From NCBI RefSeq assembly GCF_900112105.1, contig NZ_FOKV01000006.1:124001-188000 (forward strand): a stretch of DNA of 64,000 nucleotides. The letters run 5' to 3'. The translations under genes were made by a program, and so were the position numbers. The notes under the pieces are model-generated. The model did not search any database. It was not told the origin of the DNA and saw nothing but the letters and a program-made list of their open reading frames with translations. Of the stretch, positions 44,678 to 51,760 are shown piece after piece (positions within the stretch are counted from its first letter, which is position 1; each line of letters begins with the position of its first letter). The stretch is from Zunongwangia mangrovi (GTDB taxonomy: Bacteria > Bacteroidota > Bacteroidia > Flavobacteriales > Flavobacteriaceae).

Positions 44678-45810
44678 AGATACTTCAGGCAATAAAAACC
44701 TTAGATTCTTCCTGGCAATACACCAGCGGAGCTAAAGAGCATTTAAATAATCCACTAGTTCTAATTTTTGCTGAAAGAAAATTATTAGAAGACCCTGAAG
44801 TTTTAGAAGATATTCGCGAAGAGTTTCCTTATCATCACCTAATATTTGGAAGTTCTGCCGGAGAAATTACAGGCGAAAATGTTACTGAAAACTCCATTGC
44901 AGTTACACTTATTGAATTCCAAAAAGCAAGCTTCGAGGTTAAAACCGCAAACATCTTAGATTTCAATAAAAATGGCGAAGCTCTAGGTTATCATTTAGCG
45001 AGTCAATTTGAAAAAGAAAATCTAAAGCATTTTTTTATAGTTTCAGAGGGTAGTTTTGTTAATGGTAGTTCTTTAATAAAAGGGATAGAAAAATACACCA
45101 AGCAAAAAATCACTCTAACTGGAGGTTTATGTGGCGATGGTGCAAGATTCGAAAAGACACTGGCTTCTTACAACGAAAATCCAAAGGAAGGAGAAATAAT
45201 TATGATCGGGCTTTATGGAGAAAGCCTGGAAGTTACTTATGCTAGTTATGGCGGATGGATACCTTTTGGACCTGAACGTATAATCACAAAATCTAAAGGT
45301 AATGTGCTTATAGAATTAGATGATCTACCGGCTTTAGACCTGTATTCGAAATATTTGGGTGATAAAGCGCAGGAACTTCCGCAAGCTGCTTTACTATATC
45401 CATTAAATGTTACTGAAGAAGGTAAAACATATAGCCTGGTTAGGACAATTCTTAATATCGACGCTCAAAATAAATCTATGATATTAGCAGGTGATGTACC
45501 AGAAGGCGCGCATGCACAACTAATGATGGCCACTGTAGATGGTATTGCGCAAGGAGCAGCAACTGCTGCATCGAAAGCGATGGAAAGACATTCTAAATCA
45601 CCTGAACTTGCCCTTTTGGTTAGTTGTATTGGTCGAAGAATTGTGATGGATCAAAGAGTTGAAGAAGAAATCGAAGAAGTATCTGAAATCTTAGGCGAAC
45701 AAGCGAAAATAGCGGGCTTTTATTCTTACGGAGAAATTGCACCATATGCTACGAGTACTGAGTGTAACCTGCATAACCAAACCATGACACTAACCTTAAT
45801 AAGCGAATAG
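44674..45810 (+). CDS. FIST-domain protein (NosP-like candidate NO sensor)
   Basis: The 378-aa protein consists of FIST_N (LIFAERKLLEDPEVLEDIREEFPYHHLIFGSSAGEITGE near 31-69, GGLCGDGARFEKT near 151-163) and FIST_C (PALDLYSKYLG near 216, GAATAASKAMERH near 290, then SCIGRRIVMDQRVEEEIEEV and GFYSYGEIAPY). FIST proteins named NosP in other bacteria bind haem and NO and control an adjacent histidine kinase. Here a kinase gene follows by 1 bp. Haem binding by this protein is inference. Its start overlaps the previous kinase stop. Confidence 0.9.
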   Translation: MKILQAIKTLDSSWQYTSGAKEHLNNPLVLIFAERKLLEDPEVLEDIREEFPYHHLIFGSSAGEITGENVTENSIAVTLIEFQKASFEVKTANILDFNKNGEALGYHLASQFEKENLKHFFIVSEGSFVNGSSLIKGIEKYTKQKITLTGGLCGDGARFEKTLASYNENPKEGEIIMIGLYGESLEVTYASYGGWIPFGPERIITKSKGNVLIELDDLPALDLYSKYLGDKAQELPQAALLYPLNVTEEGKTYSLVRTILNIDAQNKSMILAGDVPEGAHAQLMMATVDGIAQGAATAASKAMERHSKSPELALLVSCIGRRIVMDQRVEEEIEEVSEILGEQAKIAGFYSYGEIAPYATSTECNLHNQTMTLTLISE

Positions 45811-45811
45811 C

Positions 45812-46858
45812 ATGAATCCTCTACTAAAACGGCAAATTAGAAAATATTTCCCCGAAGAATTTAACGAAGATGAACGATTCACAGAATTCTTTAAAGCCGT
45901 AGAGGAATCTTACAAAACAAATGATGAGCAATTAAGCATGATTCAGCGGGCTATGAAAATAAGCTCAGACGAATTATTTAGCGCTAACCGAAAGTTAAGA
46001 TCTGAGGCACAAAGCCAGAAAGAAATCTTAGATCGCTTAAAATCAGTAATCGCGAATTTAGACATTAAAAATTCAGGAAATAAAAACCAATCTGGAGAGG
46101 AACTGAATGTTTCAGATCTCGCAACTTATATAGAAAAACAATCGCTGGAAATCGCAAAGATCAATAAAGAGCAGGAAGAACTTTTATTAAACCTCGAAAA
46201 GAAAAATCAGGTTCTTTCAGACTACGCCCACATGGTTTCGCACGATCTAAAATCACCTCTACGAAGTATTAATAGTTTAGTGACCTGGTTAAAACAAGAC
46301 TACAAGGGCAAGATCGATGAAAACGGGATCAACCAGCTTAATATCGTTTTAAAAAGCGTAGAGAAAATGGATGCGCTAATTAGCGGCATCTTAAATTATT
46401 CTACCATAGATCAGGAAGTGCTCGATGTTTACGAAGTAGATACGCATCACCTGGTTAACGAAATCGTACAGATTATTTACAAACCATCTCATATCAAAAT
46501 CGAAGTTTCAGACCAACTTCCTGTTGTGAATGGTGACAAATTCCGGCTACAGCAATTGTTTCAAAATTTAATGCAAAATGCGGTAAAAAGTATTGATAAA
46601 CCTGAAGGTATAATAAAAGTAAATGTCGAAGAAAGTGGCGATTTTTGGATATTTTCTATAAAAGACAACGGAAAAGGGATCGAAAAAGATCATTTCAACA
46701 AAATTTTTCAGATATTTGAAAAAATTGATAACGATTTTAATTCTACCGGAATTGGATTATCCATCGTAAAAAAGATCATTGATTTTTATGGTGGCAAAAT
46801 CTGGTTAGAAAGCGAATTATCAATTGGCACCATTTTCTACTTTACTTTACCTAAATAA
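45812..46858 (+). CDS. Sensor-less histidine kinase, likely FIST partner
   Basis: The 348-aa kinase has no membrane helix and no PAS domain. Its N-terminal ~115 residues are charged and helical (coiled-coil-like), then HisKA with H144 in YAHMVSHDLKSPLR, and HATPase_c with N-box LMQNAVKSID, G1 IKDNGKGIE and STGIGLSIVKK. The kinase core closely resembles the one in the upstream multi-PAS kinase, so the two probably arose by duplication. Lacking its own sensor, it should take its signal from the FIST protein encoded 1 bp upstream. Confidence 0.92.
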   Translation: MNPLLKRQIRKYFPEEFNEDERFTEFFKAVEESYKTNDEQLSMIQRAMKISSDELFSANRKLRSEAQSQKEILDRLKSVIANLDIKNSGNKNQSGEELNVSDLATYIEKQSLEIAKINKEQEELLLNLEKKNQVLSDYAHMVSHDLKSPLRSINSLVTWLKQDYKGKIDENGINQLNIVLKSVEKMDALISGILNYSTIDQEVLDVYEVDTHHLVNEIVQIIYKPSHIKIEVSDQLPVVNGDKFRLQQLFQNLMQNAVKSIDKPEGIIKVNVEESGDFWIFSIKDNGKGIEKDHFNKIFQIFEKIDNDFNSTGIGLSIVKKIIDFYGGKIWLESELSIGTIFYFTLPK

Positions 46859-46864
46859 ATCGAT

Positions 46865-47191
46865 ATGGAAGAGAAACCTAACTACTCTTACATAAGCCAG
46901 CTATCTGGTGGAGACAAAGATTTTGAAGAGCAATTACTGGACGTGGTTCGTTTAGAGCTGCCACAGGAAATTGAGAACTACAAAAATCATTTGAAAACAG
47001 ATAATTTTATGCGCGCCGGTGACGATGTTCATAAAATTAAACATAAAATTAGTATTTTAGGCTTAGAAAAGAGCTATCAGGTTGCAATAGATCATGAAGA
47101 CAGCCTTCGTGAAGGTATAGTTAATGATGATCTATATCAGCGATTTGAAGAGATTCTTAACGCAATGACCACGTTTATTCAAAAAGCCTAA
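46865..47191 (+). CDS. HPt phosphotransfer protein
   Basis: This 108-aa helical protein is a stand-alone HPt domain. The phospho-acceptor is H56 in DVHKIKHKISILGL, followed by the G-L at +9/+10 that is usual for HPt domains. The start is 6 bp after the kinase stop and the stop is 10 bp before the LytTR regulator gene. It is placed to collect phosphate from both kinases and pass it to a receiver. Confidence 0.85.
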   Translation: MEEKPNYSYISQLSGGDKDFEEQLLDVVRLELPQEIENYKNHLKTDNFMRAGDDVHKIKHKISILGLEKSYQVAIDHEDSLREGIVNDDLYQRFEEILNAMTTFIQKA

Positions 47192-47201
47192 AATCTAACC
47201 T

Positions 47202-47924
47202 ATGCAGTGTATAATTGTAGATGACGAAGCAGCAGCGAGAACTATTTTAAAAAAACTTGCTACAAATAACGAAAATCTAGAAGTACAGGCAGAATTTTCT
47301 AATGCCATCCAGGCCATTAAACATCTTAACCAAAATGAGGTAGAGCTTATCTTCCTTGATATACACATGCCAGATTTTAATGGTTTTGATTTCATTCAAA
47401 CCATTAAAAATCCTCCAAAGATCATATTATCTACTTCAGATAGAAATTTTGCTATAGAAGCATTCGAATATGATTGCATTGTAGATTACCTGGTAAAACC
47501 CATCGTCCAGGAACGTTTCGATAAAGCCATTAAAAAAGCTTTAAACTTCTCTCCTTCTGAAATTTCAGAAGCAACACCTTCTGAAAAAGTTGAAGCCAAT
47601 CCTAAAGATTCTGGTAACGACCTTTATGTGAATATCGATCGTAGATTAATTAAAATAGATATCCCAACAATCTATTTGATCGAAGCAAGAGGTGATTACA
47701 TATTAATAAAAACATCGGGAAAAAACTATACGGTACACTCTACCATGAAAAAGATCGAAGACAAGCTACCCGACAGCCTGTTTTTGAAAATCCATAGATC
47801 TTTTATCATAAACGTCGATAAAATTATCGATATAGAAGACAATAGCGTTTTAATTGAGAAAGATGTAATCCCGGTTAGCCGATCTAATCGCCCTGAACTT
47901 ATGAAACGTTTAAATCTTCTATAA
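47202..47924 (+). CDS. LytTR-family response regulator
   Basis: The 240-aa protein has a receiver domain (IIVDDEAAA near 3-11, D53 in FLDIHMP, LSTSD, and VKPI) and a C-terminal LytTR DNA-binding domain (LYVNIDRRLIKIDIPTIYLIEARGDYI near 143-169, HSTMKKIEDKL, FLKIHRSFIINVDKI and PVSRSNRPEL). It is the last gene and the transcriptional output of the operon. Its likely targets are direct-repeat sites, which cannot be named from this window. Confidence 0.94.
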   Translation: MQCIIVDDEAAARTILKKLATNNENLEVQAEFSNAIQAIKHLNQNEVELIFLDIHMPDFNGFDFIQTIKNPPKIILSTSDRNFAIEAFEYDCIVDYLVKPIVQERFDKAIKKALNFSPSEISEATPSEKVEANPKDSGNDLYVNIDRRLIKIDIPTIYLIEARGDYILIKTSGKNYTVHSTMKKIEDKLPDSLFLKIHRSFIINVDKIIDIEDNSVLIEKDVIPVSRSNRPELMKRLNLL

Positions 47925-48024
47925 GAAATACACTTCATTTACAACTCGACGGCACTTTATTACCGTCTATCTATACTTTAAAAATCCTCAACGATTTCTT
48001 CCAATTTCAGCTTTAATGCTGTGC
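47925..48024 (+). other. Non-coding stretch after the LytTR gene
   Basis: About 100 bp of AT-rich sequence between the LytTR stop and the promoter-like box at 48025. The short repeat GACGGCACTTTATTACCGTC (47948-47967) can form a GACGG/CCGTC hairpin but has no T tail, so the operon end is uncertain. Confidence 0.4.
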
Positions 48025-48032
48025 TATATTTG
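48025..48032 (+). promoter_or_regulatory. Putative -7 box of an intergenic RNA
   Basis: TATATTTG fits TAnnTTTG exactly. The -33 region is weak (no TTG at 17-23 bp). Transcription would start near 48039 and stop at the strong terminator at 48415-48450. Confidence 0.45.
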
Positions 48033-48388
48033 TCATGTAGTTAAGAGATAAAAATATCAAAATAGCTACTTGATGTTTGACATAATTTTTTGTTTTTGAG
48101 TTTTGAGTTTATAGCTCAGCGTCTTACCTATAAAGCTAAGAGCCCTACTAATTGGATTTATAGGTTTGGACTGAGCAGAGGCATGAATCAGTCTGGGAGA
48201 TGAAGCTCCTCGGTAGAGAAATGTAAGTGATTTGTTGTGACTGAGACATTGCCTTTTTAAACGAATGAAAATGGGATTGGAGAAAGTGATTCCCTTTTCT
48301 GAAGATATTCTTGGGAGAAGGGAATTTTATTAGGAAAATATAGATAAAAGATTTTTAGGCTAATACAAATAGTTGGATTATAAAGATT

Positions 48389-48414
48389 GGTTAGTTAGTT
48401 GGTTAGGTTAGGTT
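48389..48414. repeat. Short GGTTAG/TTAG-type tandem repeat
   Basis: About 26 bp made of GGTTAG, TTAG, TTGGTTAG and GTTAGG units lie directly before the terminator hairpin. It is a simple-sequence tract that may vary in length between strains. Confidence 0.5.
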
Positions 48415-48450
48415 GAAAATGCCGGGAGTGGTTACCCGGCATTTTCTTTT
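48415..48450 (+). terminator. Perfect 12-bp terminator in the intergenic region
   Basis: GAAAATGCCGGG (48415-48426) pairs perfectly with CCCGGCATTTTC (48435-48446) over an 8-nt loop, followed by TTTT. It ends the candidate RNA or the LytTR operon transcript. Confidence 0.88.
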
Positions 48451-48466
48451 ATTAGTTTTACAAAAC

Positions 48467-48496
48467 AAAAAAGCCCGGCGAATGCCGGGCTTTTTT
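48467..48496. terminator. Bidirectional terminator at the 3' end of the GH3 operon
   Basis: AAAAAAGCCCGGC (48467-48479) pairs with GCCGGGCTTTTTT (48484-48496) over the 4-nt loop GAAT. It has A and T runs on both sides and lies 18 bp past the GH3 stop, so it ends the minus-strand operon and also insulates it from the plus strand. Confidence 0.9.
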
Positions 48497-48514
48497 ATTA
48501 ATCATTAGCCTAGA

Positions 48515-50860
48515 TTAATTCTTCAGTACTGGCATTTCAGTATCTAAATCGAAGGTGTTATTTACTTTTTCTGCAGTAATGTTCGAAGAAACTTCAAACT
48601 CATCTTTCAACTTAATATCCAAAGATGAAGCACCAATTTTCAAGGTGTAAGTTCCCTTTTCAGCAATCCATGCACTTTGATCATCTACAAAAGAAGCGAG
48701 ATCTTTAGGGCTTAAGGTGAATTTTAAAGTTTCACTCTTACCTGGTTTCAAAGTTTTGGTTTTACCAAATGCTTTTAATTCCTGTGTTGGCTTATCCACC
48801 AAATTAGCAGGAGCACTTACATAAAGCTGTACAATTTCTTTCCCCGCAACCTCACCAGTGTTGGTCACTTTGACAGAAACTTCTACTTCATCTTCAAAAT
48901 TTGAAGTGCTAAGTTTTAAATCTGAATACTCAAAAGTAGTATAAGAGCTACCATAGCCAAATTCGTAAGACGATTTTACATCGAAGGTATTAAAGTAACG
49001 ATACCCAATATAAATTCCTTCTTTATAATAAACATCGGTTGGTTTTTGTACTGGCTCTCCTAGCCAGTTTGCTGCTGAAGCATGGTGGTTATAATCGATT
49101 GGGAAAGTCATGGTTAATTTACCACTTGGGTTTACTTCTCCGCTGAAAACATCAGCTACCGAGTTCCCCCCTTCTTGTCCTGGCTGCCATGCTAATAAAA
49201 TTGCATCAACTTTATCTTTCCATGATGCTGTTTCGATAACACCACCAATATTAAGAATCACGATCACTTTCTTACCTTCAGCATGAAAAGCTTTAGTTAC
49301 AGTGTTTATCAATTTCACCTCATCCTGACCTAAATAAAAGTCATCATCTATCTTTCTATCGAACTGCTCACCAGAATTTCTTCCTAAAGTAATAACCGCA
49401 ACATCTGCAGATTTTGCTTTAGCTTCTACTAACTTATCTTCTGGTAACATTTCAGGTAGACGCTTATTATCGGCTAGTAAACCAATTTCTTCACGTCGCT
49501 TATTTTCATTTTCTACTGCTTGTGCCACAAATGGCTCGTATAAGTTCTGCAATTCTTCATCTACCGTATAACCTGCATTATCTAATCCTTGTAGCAACGA
49601 AATACTATAAGCTTCGTTTACATCTCCACTCCCAGTACCTCCAGCAATAAAGCTGTAAGAATGATCACCAAAAACAGCGATACTTCCAGATTTATCGGTA
49701 AATGGTAATACGTTATCTTCATTTTTCAATAAGATCATTCCTTCAGCTGCAACCTTTCTGGTTACTTCTGCATGCGCTTCCAGATCTGGTTTATTGCTGA
49801 ATTTGTAATTATCTGTCGTAGGTGATTTACGGATGTATTCTAAAATACGTCTTAGACTGGCATTTACCGCTTCTTCGTTTACAGTTCCTTCTTCGATAGC
49901 TTTAGCCAATGCTTCACGTTGTGCTTCAGTTCCAGGCATCAATAGATCATTCCCTGCATTGATCTGAGCGACAACATCACTAACAGATCCTTCCTCTAAA
50001 ATAGATTCGAATCCTGGGTAGCCACCAAACCAATCGGTCATAACCAAACCTTCATATCCCCACTCATCTCTAAGAATAGTGGTTAATAGATCATTGCTTG
50101 CAGAAGCATAAGTTCCGTTTAGTTTATTATAGGCGGTCATCACCGTCCATGGTTTAGACTCTTTTATCGCAATTTCGAAACCACGTAAATAGATCTCTCT
50201 CATAGCACGTTCGCTAATATGAGCGTTTACCGCCAGGCGATTGGTTTCCTGATTGTTTGCCGCGAAATGCTTAATAGAAGTACCCACATCGTGAGACTGA
50301 ATACCTTTAATATAAGCACTTGCAATTTTACCGGCAACTAAAGGATCTTCTGAATAGTATTCAAAGTTTCTACCGTTAAGCGGATTCCTATGAATATTTA
50401 AAGCAGGTGCTAATAGAACATCAACTCCGTATTCCTTCACTTCTTCTCCCATGGCTTCTCCAACAGATTCGATCAAATCTGTATTCCATGTTGAAGCTAA
50501 AGCCGTTCCTACAGGAAATGCTGTAGCGTAATACGTGTTAGGATCGTTTTGACGTTTTGGCTCTATACGTAATCCGGCAGGTCCATCAGCAAAAACAGTT
50601 TCTGGAATCCCTAATCTTGGAATTTGATCGTTTCCACCGGCTTCTCCCAAAACTCTAACATCTGGTTCCCCTTCTAAAGGTACTAAGCCAGCATAACCGG
50701 GCATCCCGGGACCTACCAATAATTTGGCTTTTTCTTCAGGCGTCATGGCATTTATCAGCTCGTCTATAGACGCTTTTTCATACTGTGGCGCATTTTGCGC
50801 AGTAAGTGCTTTAAAGCTTAATAAAGCCAAAAAAGCAACTATACTAATTTTACTTTTCAT
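48515..50860 (-). CDS. Glycoside hydrolase family 3 (beta-glucosidase/xylosidase-like), secreted
   Basis: The 781-aa protein has a signal peptide (MKSKISIVAFLALLSFKALTAQ). Its GH3 N-terminal barrel includes GTSIKHFAANNQETNR (about 195-210) and the catalytic nucleophile D276 in LVMTDWFGGY. The C-terminal GH3 sandwich is present (KNEDNVLPFTDKSGSIAVFGDHS near 378, VIVILNIGGVIE near 537), followed by a fibronectin-III-like domain (VSVKVTNTGEVAGKEIVQLYVSAP near 665). It hydrolyses beta-linked sugars from the non-reducing end in the periplasm or outside. The esterase gene ends 2 bp upstream. Confidence 0.94.
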   Translation of the reverse strand: MKSKISIVAFLALLSFKALTAQNAPQYEKASIDELINAMTPEEKAKLLVGPGMPGYAGLVPLEGEPDVRVLGEAGGNDQIPRLGIPETVFADGPAGLRIEPKRQNDPNTYYATAFPVGTALASTWNTDLIESVGEAMGEEVKEYGVDVLLAPALNIHRNPLNGRNFEYYSEDPLVAGKIASAYIKGIQSHDVGTSIKHFAANNQETNRLAVNAHISERAMREIYLRGFEIAIKESKPWTVMTAYNKLNGTYASASNDLLTTILRDEWGYEGLVMTDWFGGYPGFESILEEGSVSDVVAQINAGNDLLMPGTEAQREALAKAIEEGTVNEEAVNASLRRILEYIRKSPTTDNYKFSNKPDLEAHAEVTRKVAAEGMILLKNEDNVLPFTDKSGSIAVFGDHSYSFIAGGTGSGDVNEAYSISLLQGLDNAGYTVDEELQNLYEPFVAQAVENENKRREEIGLLADNKRLPEMLPEDKLVEAKAKSADVAVITLGRNSGEQFDRKIDDDFYLGQDEVKLINTVTKAFHAEGKKVIVILNIGGVIETASWKDKVDAILLAWQPGQEGGNSVADVFSGEVNPSGKLTMTFPIDYNHHASAANWLGEPVQKPTDVYYKEGIYIGYRYFNTFDVKSSYEFGYGSSYTTFEYSDLKLSTSNFEDEVEVSVKVTNTGEVAGKEIVQLYVSAPANLVDKPTQELKAFGKTKTLKPGKSETLKFTLSPKDLASFVDDQSAWIAEKGTYTLKIGASSLDIKLKDEFEVSSNITAEKVNNTFDLDTEMPVLKN

Positions 50861-50862
50861 AT

Positions 50863-51750
50863 TTAATCGTTTATATAGTTATATTGAATCAACCAATCTT
50901 CAAATCGCTTAAACCAGGTATCTACTGGTAAATTTTGCTTGGACATTCCAAATCCATGGCCGCCCGAAGCATACATATGCAATTCTACAGGGTAATCAGC
51001 TGCTAACCATTTATTATAGAGCGAAATACTTTTTGGAGCTAATTTTAATTGATCGTCACTTGCAGCCGCAATAAATAATGGTAGCTGTTTTTGTGGAATT
51101 TCAGCATTCAATAATTTATCTGTAGGACCTCCATACATCGAAGCTGCAAAATCTGGTAAGTTTTCTACGGAAGAATTGTTTAGTATACTTTCTAATATTA
51201 CCGTTCCACCGGCAGAAAATCCTATAACACCAATTTTATCGGGATCTAAATTATACGCTGAAGCATTTTTTCTAACAAATTCTATTGCTTTTATACAATC
51301 CTGACCTGCTAGCTTTTGTACGGCAGTGGTTCGCTCGTAATGCGCATCTCTATCCTGTAAATTTGCAATAAGCTCTTTCGCTGGATCCTTAGTTCTAGAA
51401 TGAATTAATCGATATTTTAAAACAAAAGCCGTAATACCTTTTGATGCCAAGTATTCTGCTAGTTTAGTTCCTTCTTTATGAATTGATAAAGTTTGAAAAC
51501 CACCCCCAGGAGCTATAATTATTGAAGTTCCATTAGGATTTTGAGGTTCAAAGACCAATACTTCAGGGTTTACGACATTATAAACAACTTCAGTATTAAA
51601 AAGATCTGAATACATTTTAGCTTCGTCCCAGGTCCAGTTTTCTGAACCTGGGGCTTTGCCTTCATAAAGTGCTACAATATTATCTTGTGCTTTTACCAGA
51701 CTTAGGTTTAGCAAAAGAAAGATTAAAAAAAGACACTTTAAATTATACAT
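50863..51750 (-). CDS. Secreted alpha/beta-hydrolase (carbohydrate-esterase-like)
   Basis: The 295-aa protein has a signal peptide (MYNLKCLFLIFLLLNLSLVKAQ). The fold is marked by SIIIAPGGGFQTLSIHKEGTKLAEYL (oxyanion loop, about 75-100), the nucleophile Ser in GVIGFSAGG (about 173-181), an Asp in AASDDQLKL and the His in ASGGHGFGM. It resembles acetylxylan-esterase and BD-FAE type enzymes that remove acyl groups from polysaccharides. Location between the TonB receptor and GH3 genes supports a role in polysaccharide breakdown. Confidence 0.88.
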   Translation of the reverse strand: MYNLKCLFLIFLLLNLSLVKAQDNIVALYEGKAPGSENWTWDEAKMYSDLFNTEVVYNVVNPEVLVFEPQNPNGTSIIIAPGGGFQTLSIHKEGTKLAEYLASKGITAFVLKYRLIHSRTKDPAKELIANLQDRDAHYERTTAVQKLAGQDCIKAIEFVRKNASAYNLDPDKIGVIGFSAGGTVILESILNNSSVENLPDFAASMYGGPTDKLLNAEIPQKQLPLFIAAASDDQLKLAPKSISLYNKWLAADYPVELHMYASGGHGFGMSKQNLPVDTWFKRFEDWLIQYNYIND

Positions 51751-51760
51751 TTTCGTCTCT

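Larger units (their letters stand above)
48039..48450 (+). ncRNA. Candidate structured non-coding RNA, about 400 nt
   Basis: No ORF of coding quality covers this stretch, yet it is full of paired segments. GCTCAG (48114-48119) pairs with CTGAGC (48171-48176), and nested inside ACCTATAAA (48126-48134) pairs with TTTATAGGT (48157-48165). GGAG pairs with CTCC (48196-48199, 48206-48209), and ATTCCCTT (48289-48296) with AAGGGAAT (48318-48325). A promoter-like box precedes it and a perfect terminator ends it. It lacks RNase P, SRP or tmRNA signature words. It could be a free RNA or a long 3' UTR of the LytTR operon. Confidence 0.5.

Noticed and set aside
48389-48414. GGTTAG-like tract as a CRISPR or telomere-like array
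   Set aside because: It is only about 26 bp of simple sequence with no spacers and no regular unit length.
48039-48450. RNase P, SRP or 6S RNA as identity of the structured intergenic RNA
   Set aside because: No RNase P core words (for example GAGGAAAGTCC), no SRP tetraloop helix and no clear 6S central bubble could be found; left unassigned.
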